From assembly GCA_000145985.1 (NCBI GenBank), contig CP002098.1:186001-250000 (forward strand): a DNA stretch of 64,000 nt, given 5' to 3'. This DNA is from Ignisphaera aggregans DSM 17230 (lineage in GTDB: Archaea > Thermoproteota > Thermoprotei_A > Sulfolobales > Ignisphaeraceae). Under the pieces are notes generated by a model. The model saw only the letters and a program-made list of their open reading frames with translations. It had not been told where the DNA came from and made no database searches. The position numbers were made by a program, and so were the translations under genes. This document shows, in pieces, positions 47,384 through 57,085 of this stretch. Position 1 is the stretch's first letter. The number at the start of each line of letters is the position of its first letter.

Positions 47384-48730
47384 ATGACGCTAGATATCTG
47401 TCCCCTTGAATGGAGATACGCTTCGCAGGAAATGAGATATATTTTCTCTAGAGAGAATTTCATTAATAAGATGATAGAAGTTGAAACAGCTATTATGAGA
47501 GGATTAGAGAAAAGTGGTTTTGCACCCAATGGATGTTGGGAGAGGATAGCCAAGGTTGCAGGGGCTATAAATCCCAGAGAGATTGATGAACTTGAAAAGA
47601 GGCTTGGACATGATGTAGCAGCTCTTGTAGCAATACTATCAGAGAGGGTTGGTATGCCATGTGGAAACTATGTGCATCTGGGAGCTACAAGCTATGATAT
47701 TGTTGATACAGCGTGGGCATTAGTATTGAGAGACGCCATCAACTTGGTTAAGAAGAAGCTTAGAAGGGTTATCGAAATACTAATTGATTTTGCCTATAGA
47801 TATAGAGATGTTGTTATGGTTGGAAGAACCCATGGTAAACACGCACTTCCTATAACATTTGGGTTTAAAATGGCTAACTATGTATATGAGTTCTCAAGAT
47901 CTTTTGAGAGGCTGTGTGATGTTGAGAAAAGGGTTGTTAGGGGTAAGATTGCAGGTGCTGTAGGTACAATGGCTGGATGGTTTGGTAAGGGGCTAAGTGT
48001 TGAGAAAGAAGCCCTTGAGTATCTAGGTCTAGAGTCTCATGCTATAGCTACACAGGTTGCACCAAGAGATGGTTTTGCAGAACTTGTATCAGCTCTAGCA
48101 ATACTTGGGTCACAACTAGATAGATTTGCTCTTGAGATTAGAGAACTTATGAGAGACGAAATTGCGGAGGTGTTTTACTCAGCTGGAGAGATTGGTAGTA
48201 GTGCTATGCCACATAAGAGAAATCCTACTACAGCTGAGAGGATATGTGGATTAGCAAAAATATTGAGGGGGCTTGTATTGACAGCCCTAGAAAATATACC
48301 ACTTATGCATGAGAGGGATTTGACTAATAGTAGTGCTGAAAGAATACTGATTCCACATGCATTTCTAGTGATAGATCAGATGCTTGAGGATATGCTATCC
48401 ATATTATCGAAACTGAGTATAGATGAAGCAAATATGATGAGGAATTTAGAGCTATCTAAAGGGAATATCATGAGCGAGTGTATAATGTCTAAACTCGTTT
48501 TGAAGGGAGGTGTGCCGAGGGTTCAAGCACATGAAATTATGAGGAAACTATCGAGAGAATCCTATGAAAAGGGTATTCATCTAAAGGAGGTAGTTTTATC
48601 AAGCGATATAGTCAAGATGTTAAGTGTTAATGATATTGAGGAGTGTTTTGACTATAGAAAATATCTTGGGAGCTATAACGAGTTGATAGATAGAGCTATA
48701 GAATATGCAAAAAATGCTATAGGGATTTAA
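47384..48730 (+). CDS. purB: Adenylosuccinate lyase
   Basis: Splits fumarate from SAICAR and adenylosuccinate. The 448-residue protein has the fumarase/aspartase signature GSSAMPHKRNPTTAERICG (about 281-299), MVGRTHGKHALPITFG with the catalytic His, and VHLGATSYDIVDTAW. It sits between the two purP-like genes, so SAICAR lyase and the formylating step are neighbours. ATG 47384 lies nine bases after the previous stop. Confidence 0.95.
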   Translation: MTLDICPLEWRYASQEMRYIFSRENFINKMIEVETAIMRGLEKSGFAPNGCWERIAKVAGAINPREIDELEKRLGHDVAALVAILSERVGMPCGNYVHLGATSYDIVDTAWALVLRDAINLVKKKLRRVIEILIDFAYRYRDVVMVGRTHGKHALPITFGFKMANYVYEFSRSFERLCDVEKRVVRGKIAGAVGTMAGWFGKGLSVEKEALEYLGLESHAIATQVAPRDGFAELVSALAILGSQLDRFALEIRELMRDEIAEVFYSAGEIGSSAMPHKRNPTTAERICGLAKILRGLVLTALENIPLMHERDLTNSSAERILIPHAFLVIDQMLEDMLSILSKLSIDEANMMRNLELSKGNIMSECIMSKLVLKGGVPRVQAHEIMRKLSRESYEKGIHLKEVVLSSDIVKMLSVNDIEECFDYRKYLGSYNELIDRAIEYAKNAIGI

Positions 48731-48731
48731 A

Positions 48732-49802
48732 ATGATTGATATTGATAAGATTTTAGAGAATTATGATCTCGATAAACTATCTATAGCTACACTTGCTAGC
48801 CATACATCTCTCCAGATAGTTCATGGAGCTAAGCTAGAGGGTTTTAAAACTATTGTTATTGTTCTTAGAGATAGGCTGTGGTTCTATGAACAGTTTAAAC
48901 ATTTAATTGATGAGTATATAGTTGTTGATAGTTGGAGAGATGTTTGTAGCAAGAATGTTGTATCCAGATTGAGAGAGTCTAACGCTGTTATGGTTCCCCA
49001 TGGTAGCTATGTTGAGTATATAGGGCTTGACTGTGCTGAGAATATCGAGGTTCCGATTTTTGGTCTCAGAGGTTTATTTAGAGTTGAGGCAGATCAACAT
49101 CTAAAGATGGATTTGTTAAAAAAGGCAGGTATTCCAATACCAAAGATATATAGTTTTGATGAGAATATTGATAGACCTGTTATAGTTAAGCTTCCTGGTG
49201 CAAAGGGTGGAAGGGGGTATTTTGTAGCTTCAGATAGTAAAAAGGTTTTTGATAAGCTTAAGACCTATGTTGATAGAGGTATTATAAAATCTATTGATGA
49301 AGCTATAATCCAGGAGTATCTAGTGGGTGTTACAGCATATTATCACTATTTCTATAGCCCTATACTAAATAGGTTAGAGATTATGGGTGCAGATATAAGA
49401 TATGAATCCGATATAGATGGGCTAAGGAGAATGCCTCTAGAGGTAATAAATGCTATTGGTATTGAACCAACATTTACTGTAGTTGGAAATATACCTCTTG
49501 TCCTAAGAGAAAGCCTATTGCCAAAAATACTGGAGTACGGACTAAGATTTGTTGAAGTAACAAAGAAATATATTCCGCCTGGTATTATAGGGCCATTCTG
49601 TTTAGAGAGTGTGATTGATAGGGATATGAATATAAAGGTCTTTGAGTTTTCTGGAAGGATTGTAGCTGGAACAAATATATATATCTATGGCAGTCCATAC
49701 TCATATCTATATTGGAATGAGCCTATGAGTACAGGTAGAAGAATTGCTAGAGAAATCAAATTAGCTATAGAGAAAAATATTATTAAAAATATTTTAACGT
49801 AA
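48732..49802 (+). CDS. purP: FAICAR synthetase (formate-AICAR ligase)
   Basis: Makes FAICAR from AICAR, formate and ATP without folate, the archaeal route. The 356-residue protein has all family features: LSIATLASHTSLQIVHGAK, the ATP loop VIVKLPGAKGGRGYFVAS, GVTAYYHYFYSPILNRLEIMG and FEFSGRIVAGTNIYIYGSPYSYL. Last gene of the operon; ATG 48732 follows the purB stop by one base. IMP cyclohydrolase (PurO or PurH) is not seen in the window. Confidence 0.93.
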   Translation: MIDIDKILENYDLDKLSIATLASHTSLQIVHGAKLEGFKTIVIVLRDRLWFYEQFKHLIDEYIVVDSWRDVCSKNVVSRLRESNAVMVPHGSYVEYIGLDCAENIEVPIFGLRGLFRVEADQHLKMDLLKKAGIPIPKIYSFDENIDRPVIVKLPGAKGGRGYFVASDSKKVFDKLKTYVDRGIIKSIDEAIIQEYLVGVTAYYHYFYSPILNRLEIMGADIRYESDIDGLRRMPLEVINAIGIEPTFTVVGNIPLVLRESLLPKILEYGLRFVEVTKKYIPPGIIGPFCLESVIDRDMNIKVFEFSGRIVAGTNIYIYGSPYSYLYWNEPMSTGRRIAREIKLAIEKNIIKNILT

Positions 49803-49810
49803 TATAGGGT

Positions 49811-50320
49811 TTACTTAGGTTTATAGAATGGATGTTCCACTTTATCCTTCTTCTCAAGTATTTCATCAATCTTTGGCTCTCCCGCCATAGCTCTTTTAAT
49901 AGCTAGTTTTGTTGCCTCATAGTTATATCTATAGATTTTATCTGGGTCTTTTGCAGCTGGATGTATAAATACTCCACATATAATGACGACATCATCTACA
50001 ATATCCTTTGGTATAACACCTTCAGCAACACTATCTGCAACAGCCTTGGCAACAGCATATTGAGCAGGCCCGAAGATTAATTCAGCTTGCTTCATATTCT
50101 TTATAGTAACCTTGGGTACTATTAGAGTAACAGGTTTTACAAGCAGATTAGGTGTTAATACAGCAAATAGTTTTGTATGGCCATATGATTGATGAGCTAA
50201 GCCAAATGCAAAGCCTATGCCTGCAGGACCATCTTTATCCCCTATGATTAAATCTATATGTGCTACTTCATTGCCTTCGCCCACTAGTGCTTCTCCAAAT
50301 CTCATGCCAATTTTTCCCAT
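49811..50320 (-). CDS. fae: Formaldehyde-activating enzyme (stand-alone)
   Basis: Condenses formaldehyde with tetrahydromethanopterin to methylene-H4MPT. The 169-residue protein has [20 protein letters not shown] with the catalytic His (about 21), [51 protein letters not shown] and the C-terminal HPFYKP. It lacks the Hps (hexulose phosphate synthase) fusion usual in many archaea, and no hps gene is near. It is convergent with purP (8 bp) and beside the pterin gene cluster. Confidence 0.92.
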   Translation of the reverse strand: MGKIGMRFGEALVGEGNEVAHIDLIIGDKDGPAGIGFAFGLAHQSYGHTKLFAVLTPNLLVKPVTLIVPKVTIKNMKQAELIFGPAQYAVAKAVADSVAEGVIPKDIVDDVVIICGVFIHPAAKDPDKIYRYNYEATKLAIKRAMAGEPKIDEILEKKDKVEHPFYKPK

Positions 50321-50401
50321 AAAGATCCCATGTATTAGCTAATTAGCTGAGTATATAAGGTTTATAGATAAGACTTAAGACTAGTGATGTGGTGAATATT
50401 T

Positions 50402-51401
50402 ATGTTAATTGAGGGTTACTTTTTTGAGGTTGGTGGTAGAGATATATTCTATGTAAAGGGAATTGTAAATCCTCCTGGCGGCGTCATAGGGTTTCCTAAG
50501 TATATTAAGGATCCTAGTGGGGATAGAATTAATAGAAATGGTGAGAGATACAGAAAGATTCCTGGTATTGAAGATGAGATTCGCCATATCTTAAAATTCT
50601 ATCAAGGATTTATGAGATATGATGATTTTTTTCTGTGGAGAAATACCTATAATACCTATGGAAGTGATATCAAGGGTTTACGACCCTATAGCAAAGGCTA
50701 TGAATATTATAGAGCTTCGAAATGTTGATGGCGTAATAGGTGATGTAAGAGATATGGTTAGCGATATTATTAATGCTACAAATGTTAAGAGCATAGGTGT
50801 TTCAGGATCTATTCTTGTTGATTTATATAGAGAGGATTCTGATATAGATCTTGTTATCTATGGTGAAGAAGAGGGAAGGAGGGTCTATGAATATCTTTCA
50901 GAAGTTATAGATAAGGGTTCTTCACAGTATAGAAGATATAGCATAAATAATATTGAGAAGCTATTTAGAGAAAGATCAAAGGAAACACCAATAGATATAC
51001 ATGAGCTCTTAAAGCAGGAGAGTAGAAGGGTATTGGAGGGGTTTTATAGAAATAGAGAGTATTTCATAAGATTAGTAAGATATCCAGGAGAGGATGAGCT
51101 TTATGGTACATACAAATGTGTTAAAATTGGTAGAGTAGTTGTAAAGCTTATGGTGGTAGACGATCGTTATGCTATCTATACACCTTGTAGATATGGTGTA
51201 GAGGTAATTGAGATTATTGAGGGCGAAAATATTGATATAGATGAGGTATATACATTACGAGGGAGATTTATAGATGTAGCTAAACAGGATGATATAATTA
51301 TAGCTTCTGGAACTGTTGAAAAGATAATGTTTAGAAGTGGTAGGATAGTATATAGACTTTACCTAGGTAGTAAGGGTGACTATGTTATCAGAATTAAGTA
51401 A
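50402..51401 (+). pseudogene. Archaeal nucleotidyltransferase split by a one-base frameshift
   Basis: Two overlapping frames encode halves of one protein: 50402-50728 (N-terminal, starting MLIEGYFFEVGGRDIFYVKG) and 50619-51401 (C-terminal, with nucleotidyltransferase motif GSILVDLYREDSDIDLVIYG). Dropping one T from the T7 run at 50626-50632 joins them as RYDDFFCGEIPIIPMEV, giving about 332 residues like archaeal COG1665-type proteins. The catalytic Asp pair is kept, so the gene may still work by slippage, or this is a recent mutation or sequence error. Function unknown; the neighbourhood suggests the pterin pathway. Confidence 0.75.
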
Positions 51402-51447
51402 AAATAAATTTTTTACATAGCCTTGTACTGTATATGTGTGATTAAGC

Positions 51448-52092
51448 ATGATGGATGAAATTGAAGTGTATAGATTATTATTGAGTATGGGTTTTAGTGA
51501 GGATACATTTATTGAGAGTGTTGTATTGGTGAGGAGGAATAGTGATATTATCAATGTTTTACCACTGGGTTTGAGATATGATTATAGAGGTTTCTTATTA
51601 GCAAAGATATATAGGGGATCGCGAACCTATGACATAATATCAAAGGGGTTAGCAAATAAATTCACTATATGTTTGACACAGAAACCGGAGACATTTTTCT
51701 ATGCAATTTTTAGAAAGGATATAATAATCAATACGTTTAATGAGGCTAAATGTCCTAGAAAGTTATGTGATGCATGTATTGATACAGAGATTAAATCTAT
51801 TGAACAGGGAGAGGATTATTTGAGAGTTGAGTTGAAACCTGTAAATATAACCATATCTCAGGGATATCCAAAGGGCTTTACAAGAGCTTCAGCTGCAATA
51901 ATAGAAGCACTGGTTTATTATACTAAGCTTCCCTTTGTTAGTGATGATGAGAAGAGGAAGTATGTTGAGAGGATTAAGATTATGAGAGAGATAGTATATA
52001 GATCTTCGAAGAAGGATATGTATAGAGAGATGATAGATAATATTGTAGATAGAGCAATGAGATATATAGCATATACTGGGGATGTGAGATAA
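51448..52092 (+). CDS. DUF447 family protein (flavin-binding split-barrel type)
   Basis: A 214-residue protein with the DUF447 pattern: ESVVLVRRNSDIINVLPLG, then FLLAKIYRGSRTYDII and a C-terminal helical part (SAAIIEALVYYTKL ... EIVYRSSKKDMYREMID). The first half resembles flavin reductase-type split barrels. DUF447 genes recur beside methanopterin biosynthesis genes in archaea and methylotrophs (from memory), in keeping with this cluster. The exact reaction is not known. ATG 51448 or 51451. Confidence 0.75.
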   Translation: MMDEIEVYRLLLSMGFSEDTFIESVVLVRRNSDIINVLPLGLRYDYRGFLLAKIYRGSRTYDIISKGLANKFTICLTQKPETFFYAIFRKDIIINTFNEAKCPRKLCDACIDTEIKSIEQGEDYLRVELKPVNITISQGYPKGFTRASAAIIEALVYYTKLPFVSDDEKRKYVERIKIMREIVYRSSKKDMYREMIDNIVDRAMRYIAYTGDVR

Positions 52093-52093
52093 G

Positions 52094-53269
52094 ATGCGTG
52101 TAGCGGGTATTGATCCAGGTACTAAATCTTTTGATATAGTTGTGGTAGAGGATGATAGAGTTGTATTTGAGAAGAGCATTGAGACTATAGAAATTGCTAA
52201 AGATCCTCAGATTCTCATAGACGCACTTAGAGATTTATCTGTAGACTATATCGTAGGTCCTTCAGGATACGGTGTACCGGTTACATTTGGTAATGAGATT
52301 TTAGATCCTAGGAGATTTGCTGTTGAGATACTATTGCTTAGTACGGAAGAGGATATTGAGAATGGTGTAAAAATTGGTGAGATAGGGATATGGGTTTATG
52401 ATGCACTTGCAAAGGTTGTTACATATCTGGTTAACCACTATAGAGATAGAGTTCTATTCATACCCTCTGTCATACAGTTGCAAACAGTTCCGTGGTATAG
52501 AAAGATAAATAGGATTGATATGGGAACTGTTGATAAATTGGCTTCAGCATTTCTAGCTATATACAATGAAAGTATTAGAGAGTCGAAGAGCTTAAATGAT
52601 ATTAATATCATTGTAGCTGAAATTGGTTTTGGATATATAGGTATTATAGCTGTAAAAGAGGGGAGAGTAGTAGATGGTATTGGAGGTACATATGCATCTA
52701 TAGGTACATTAACAGCAGGTGCTATGGATCTAGAGGTAGTTGTTGGTGTGAAGAGATGGAATAGGTGGGATGTATTCCACGGAGGAGTATTTTGGACTTC
52801 TAATACATTTGATTTAGAGGATCTTATTAGAGCTTATAAAAATTCTGAAGAGCCATTGGCATCACTATATCTCTCCTTTATTGAGGGTATAGCAAAAGAT
52901 ATTGCTAGAGCTATGACGGTGGTACCAAGGGTTGATAAAGTAGTTTTGACTGGTAGATATAGTAGGAATAGAGATATAGTTAAACATCTTCTAGAGCTTG
53001 TTAGAGATGTTGAAATAGCAGGGATACAGGGTTTAAAAGGTGCAGTAATAAGTAAGGAGGCGGGTCAAGGATATGCTGCAATAGGTGAGGGTATTGTAGG
53101 TGGATATTTTGCTGATATTGTAGATCATATGAAGATAAAAGAGGCATGTGGTACTGTTGTAGATTATGTAGTTCATCAAGCAGCTAAAGGATTTAGGGAG
53201 AGGATTATAAAGGCGTATAGAGATTTGGTTAAGAATCCAAGGTTTTGTGAAAAACTCTATATACGATAG
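52094..53269 (+). CDS. DUF1464 family ASKHA-fold protein (predicted kinase)
   Basis: A 391-residue protein of the sugar kinase/actin fold. VAGIDPGTKSFDIVVVEDD (3-21) is the phosphate-1 loop, EIGFGYIGIIAVKEGRVVDGIGGTYAS the second phosphate loop, and VDKVVLTGRYSRNRDI the adenosine motif. DUF1464 proteins were once called predicted butyrate kinases, but the position here, one base after DUF447, points to the pterin cofactor pathway. Substrate unknown. Confidence 0.78.
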   Translation: MRVAGIDPGTKSFDIVVVEDDRVVFEKSIETIEIAKDPQILIDALRDLSVDYIVGPSGYGVPVTFGNEILDPRRFAVEILLLSTEEDIENGVKIGEIGIWVYDALAKVVTYLVNHYRDRVLFIPSVIQLQTVPWYRKINRIDMGTVDKLASAFLAIYNESIRESKSLNDINIIVAEIGFGYIGIIAVKEGRVVDGIGGTYASIGTLTAGAMDLEVVVGVKRWNRWDVFHGGVFWTSNTFDLEDLIRAYKNSEEPLASLYLSFIEGIAKDIARAMTVVPRVDKVVLTGRYSRNRDIVKHLLELVRDVEIAGIQGLKGAVISKEAGQGYAAIGEGIVGGYFADIVDHMKIKEACGTVVDYVVHQAAKGFRERIIKAYRDLVKNPRFCEKLYIR

Positions 53270-53287
53270 CTATATCTTTATCACTAT

Positions 53288-53683
53288 CTATTCTTCTTCA
53301 ATAATATCCTCAATATATGCTAGGGTATAGTCTAGCTCTGGTATATATCTTAGTCTTGCCTTGACCTTAGTTTTTCCATAGCTAGTAACTATAGTTACAT
53401 CAAGATTTCTTGACCTGAGGGTTGTATATCTATAGGGATTATCATCCTTTGGTATATCTATTGATATACTGACCTTAGCCTCGGATTTAAATGGCTGTGA
53501 AAGTATGGCATATTCAATAACTTTTTCAAGAAGCTTTACCTCTTCCTCAAACTTTATTGGTATACCCATGAATTGATGTATAACCATTCCAAGTGCTATA
53601 CCGGCTTCAAAAACTGCTCTATCTCTATTGCTAACCTTTGGAGAGAAGTATATTTTTGCAGGGTCAGAGCTATGTTCATCCAT
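53288..53683 (-). CDS. mptD: Archaeal 7,8-dihydroneopterin aldolase
   Basis: Cleaves dihydroneopterin to 6-hydroxymethyl-dihydropterin in the methanopterin route (DUF372 family). The 131-residue protein has YFSPKVSNRDRAVFEAGIAL (12-31), GMVIHQFMGIPIKF with the conserved His, and YRYTTLRSRNLDVTIVTSYG near the end, then LDYTLAYIEDI. Its ATG overlaps the upstream flavoprotein stop by 8 bases, so both are co-translated. Confidence 0.88.
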   Translation of the reverse strand: MDEHSSDPAKIYFSPKVSNRDRAVFEAGIALGMVIHQFMGIPIKFEEEVKLLEKVIEYAILSQPFKSEAKVSISIDIPKDDNPYRYTTLRSRNLDVTIVTSYGKTKVKARLRYIPELDYTLAYIEDIIEEE

Positions 53684-54428
53684 TTTCTATTACCTCACGA
53701 ATTTTTTCCATTAGTTCACTAACATTACTAGCTACATATGTATATCTCTGTTTTTTAAGAATATCTATATTCCTAAGATCTATATCTCTAGGCTCTAAAT
53801 ATATCTTCTCCCAACATTTCACAGCTTTAAAAGGACATGCATACATACATTTCTCACAACCTATACATTTAGATAGATCTATCCTAGGAAATCCCTCGAT
53901 AATTGTAATGGCATTTACAGGACAAATATCTTTAGCTAGACATTTAGTACAATTATATGTTTTACACACATCTCTATCTACATGACATGGAGTTTCAGTA
54001 ACAATATAACCGCTTTCACTAGGTATATCTGTTGGAAGAATATACACATTGACACCTCCTTTTACAGCTTGAGCATATAGAGCTGATGCAATGTTATCTG
54101 CAATTCCATTAACAATTTTTGCAATAGTGTTTGCAGTTGCAGGAGCTATTACTAAAGCAGTATATCTCCTAAGATTTAGACGTCCAATATAATACATACC
54201 TTCGTCCTCAACCAGAAACTCTTCATAATATCCTCCACTAGCTATATTTCTAACAATAGGCAGAACACCAAATATCCTAGATACTTCATATCCCCATCTA
54301 GTCATAAACACTGTTATCTTGATATTATAGATGTTTTTGATATTCGCCATAGATTTGACTATCTCTCTCAAGTTTGCTCCTCCACCAGTTATACACCAGG
54401 CTATAGACTTCAATGTATAACACCTCAA
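53676..54428 (-). CDS. Dihydromethanopterin reductase-like flavoprotein with two [4Fe-4S] motifs
   Basis: A 250-residue fusion. Residues 1-165 are an archaeoflavoprotein/phosphopantothenoylcysteine decarboxylase-type FMN domain (AWCITGGGANLREIV, APATANTIAKIVNGIADN). Residues about 165-215 are a ferredoxin module with CxxCxxxxxCP and CIGCEKCMYACPF. This matches the DmrB/DmrX group, which reduces dihydromethanopterin to the active tetrahydro form. It overlaps mptD, with which it forms a two-gene operon. Confidence 0.82.
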   Translation of the reverse strand: MRCYTLKSIAWCITGGGANLREIVKSMANIKNIYNIKITVFMTRWGYEVSRIFGVLPIVRNIASGGYYEEFLVEDEGMYYIGRLNLRRYTALVIAPATANTIAKIVNGIADNIASALYAQAVKGGVNVYILPTDIPSESGYIVTETPCHVDRDVCKTYNCTKCLAKDICPVNAITIIEGFPRIDLSKCIGCEKCMYACPFKAVKCWEKIYLEPRDIDLRNIDILKKQRYTYVASNVSELMEKIREVIENG

Positions 54429-54491
54429 TATCTTGATAGGATAAAGATCTATATTTCTTCAAATGTTTTATTGTTATAGGTAGTATAGTAT

Positions 54492-56054
54492 ATGGCAAGA
54501 ATACTTATTGTTACAGGTAAAGTTGCAGAACCTATGATTAGAGACATAGTTAAGAGGGTAGATAAGCATAGGGTAGATGTATTTGTTGCACCAGTACCTA
54601 TAGCTGCTTTTATTACACCTGAATATGTCGTCTCTATTCTTTCGAATAGCAATATAGATGTAAAAAGCTATGATATTATAATGCTACCTGGACTCTGCAA
54701 AGGAAGTGCTAGGATTATCGAAGAGAAACTCGGTGTAAAAGCTGTTAAGGGACCAACAAATGCTTATGATTTATTAGAGGTTTTAAAACTAGATGACTTC
54801 TCCCTATTATCTCCAGATGAACCTGCAGATAACGTTATGGGTAATGTTTTACGATCCTTAGCAAAATCGCTACTAAGTGATGTAGAGAGAGAGGTATGTA
54901 AGAGGGAATGTATTTATATAGGAAAGCTAAAGGTCCCCATAACACCACCTCCCATGAGAATTGCCACAGAGGTCTGTGAGGCTCATATCTATAGAGATGA
55001 AGATATCATTAAGAAGGTAGAGCAGTATATAGATAGTGGAGCTGACATAATAAGTATAGGCTTTGAAGCACTAGAACCACATCCAGATCATGTTGAAAGG
55101 ATTATAAAGCTCATTAGAAAATGTTATGATATTCCTATAGCTATTGATACTTCTATACCAAGTGAGATAATAAGGGGTATTGAGGCAGGAGCTGATATGG
55201 TTATAAATATAACGCTACAGAACATCGAAGAAGTATATAAGTATCTAAGGGATGTAGCAATAGTTGTTATACCATTTGATACTGAAACCAAGACTATTCC
55301 TATGTCAATAGATAGAAGGATAGAAATTTTAGAGAAGACTATCGATGTATTAAAGCAAAAGGGTATTGAAAAAATATTTGCTGATATAGTTCTAGATCCT
55401 CCAGGCTCTACATTAGCTTCATTAATAGGATTCTACGAATTTAAGAGGAGACATCCAGATATACCTTTATTCATGGGTATAGGAAATGTTACTGAGTTAA
55501 TAGATGCTGATAGTATAGGGGTTAACGCTATAATGGCAATGTTTGCTCAAGAGATTGGTGCAAGTATACTGCTCACTGTTGAGAAAAGCCCTAAGGCAAG
55601 AGGTTCAACTCTTGAACTAAAAATAGCTACACAAATGGCTACTATTTCCTATGTCAAAAAATCTCTTCCTAAAAATCTAGGGATAGATCTTCTAGTTGTT
55701 AAGGATAAGAGAAGATACGATATAGACTTTGGTGAAGAGGTTGATGAAACTATATTAGCAACAAATGAAGATATGCAATATTCACTTGACCCTCTTGGAA
55801 TATTTAAGATTAGAGTAAATCATGATGAAGGTGTAATAGAAGCTCTATATATTGGGAGGAAGGGAAAGATATTGATAAAGGGAAGAACAGCTAAAGCTAT
55901 CAGAAATGAGATATTGTCAAGGGGTTTAATATCACAATTATCTCACGCTTTCTATCTAGGGATGGAATTAGCTAAAGCTGAAGAGGCTTTAAGATTAGGT
56001 AAAAACTATATACAGGAATTTCCATTATTTAAAAAGTTGGAGTATATTAAATAG
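54492..56054 (+). CDS. Dihydropteroate synthase-like protein of methanopterin synthesis
   Basis: A 520-residue protein. An N-terminal Rossmann-like domain (about 1-140, LPGLCKGSARIIEEKLGV) precedes a DHPS-type TIM barrel (about 160-390) with GADIISIGFEALEPHPDHV and PIAIDTSIPSEIIRGIEAGADMVIN. The remaining C-terminus (about 400-520) is specific to archaeal homologs. It should join hydroxymethyl-dihydropterin-PP to ribofuranosylaminobenzene phosphate. Followed by the RFAP synthase gene after 9 bases, a fitting pair. Confidence 0.85.
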   Translation: MARILIVTGKVAEPMIRDIVKRVDKHRVDVFVAPVPIAAFITPEYVVSILSNSNIDVKSYDIIMLPGLCKGSARIIEEKLGVKAVKGPTNAYDLLEVLKLDDFSLLSPDEPADNVMGNVLRSLAKSLLSDVEREVCKRECIYIGKLKVPITPPPMRIATEVCEAHIYRDEDIIKKVEQYIDSGADIISIGFEALEPHPDHVERIIKLIRKCYDIPIAIDTSIPSEIIRGIEAGADMVINITLQNIEEVYKYLRDVAIVVIPFDTETKTIPMSIDRRIEILEKTIDVLKQKGIEKIFADIVLDPPGSTLASLIGFYEFKRRHPDIPLFMGIGNVTELIDADSIGVNAIMAMFAQEIGASILLTVEKSPKARGSTLELKIATQMATISYVKKSLPKNLGIDLLVVKDKRRYDIDFGEEVDETILATNEDMQYSLDPLGIFKIRVNHDEGVIEALYIGRKGKILIKGRTAKAIRNEILSRGLISQLSHAFYLGMELAKAEEALRLGKNYIQEFPLFKKLEYIK

Positions 56055-56063
56055 GGTTTTAAT

Positions 56064-57038
56064 ATGAAGGTAGTTGTAGATGCACCATCAAGATTGCATT
56101 TGGGATTCTATAACTTTTTTGAGGATGGAATAGCATATGGGGGTCTTGGTGTAGCTATTGAGGAGCCAAAATTTTTAGTAAGGCTATGGAGATCAAACAA
56201 ATTTGAAATTAGTAATGAGACTGGGGTAGAGCTAAGTGATATAATAGGGAAAGTAGTTGAGAAGTTTAATATCATGAACATAGGTATATCGATTGAAAAA
56301 GCTATACCGAGACATGTAGGTCTAGGTTCTACAACTCAAGGGATATTAAGTCTTGGGTATGGTATTTCTAAGCTATTCAACTTTAACTATAGTGTAAGGG
56401 ATATAGCACTTATGTTTGGTAGGGGAAGAGATTCTGGGATAGGTATAGCTGTTTTTGAAAAAGGAGGATTTGTTGTCGATTCAGGGAGAAGGATAGATGG
56501 TATAGTTGAACCCCCTAAAGATCTTAAAGATCTTCCACTACCCATAATCAGAAAGGTTATTCCAAGAAACTGGTATTTTCTTGTGTTTATTCCAAAAGGT
56601 ATTAGAGGGTTGGATGAAGTAACAGAGAGGAGGGCTATGGATCAACCCTCTCCTCTTCCAAAGGATTTGCAGTACGAATTATATAAATTGGTTTTGCTAC
56701 ACATCTTACCATCAATAGATAGAAGAGATATTGTTGTATTTGGTAAGGCAATTACCAAGCTACAGGTTATTGTTGGAACATATTTTTCTAGGTATCAAAA
56801 GGGTATATATTGTTGTGAAGAAACAGAGATAATCATAAATTCGCTATTGAGCCACGGTGCTCATGGTGCTGGACAAAGTAGCTGGGGACCTACAGCATAT
56901 GGCATTGTCGAAGGGAGAAAAAGAGCATTGAGAATCCTAGACAAGGTTCTTAACGATATCTATAGAAAGGGTTTTGAATGTCACTATATGGTTGTTAGAG
57001 CGAGGAACTATGGAGCGGAGATATCATGGGAAGAATAA
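56064..57038 (+). CDS. mptG: Beta-ribofuranosylaminobenzene 5'-phosphate synthase
   Basis: RFAP synthase condenses PRPP with 4-aminobenzoate, losing CO2 or hydroxybenzoate chemistry being excluded, to start the arylamine side of methanopterin. The 324-residue GHMP-fold protein has PSRLHLGFYNFFEDGIAYGG (9-28), PRHVGLGSTTQGILSLG (GHMP loop) and GRGRDSGIGIAVFEKGG. The late GAHGAGQSSWGPTAYG matches the second phosphate-binding region. Strong family match; the acceptor acid could differ. Confidence 0.88.
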   Translation: MKVVVDAPSRLHLGFYNFFEDGIAYGGLGVAIEEPKFLVRLWRSNKFEISNETGVELSDIIGKVVEKFNIMNIGISIEKAIPRHVGLGSTTQGILSLGYGISKLFNFNYSVRDIALMFGRGRDSGIGIAVFEKGGFVVDSGRRIDGIVEPPKDLKDLPLPIIRKVIPRNWYFLVFIPKGIRGLDEVTERRAMDQPSPLPKDLQYELYKLVLLHILPSIDRRDIVVFGKAITKLQVIVGTYFSRYQKGIYCCEETEIIINSLLSHGAHGAGQSSWGPTAYGIVEGRKRALRILDKVLNDIYRKGFECHYMVVRARNYGAEISWEE

Positions 57039-57085
57039 CTTATATTTTGAAGACCAAGTTCTTATTGGACATATTTTATTGGAAA

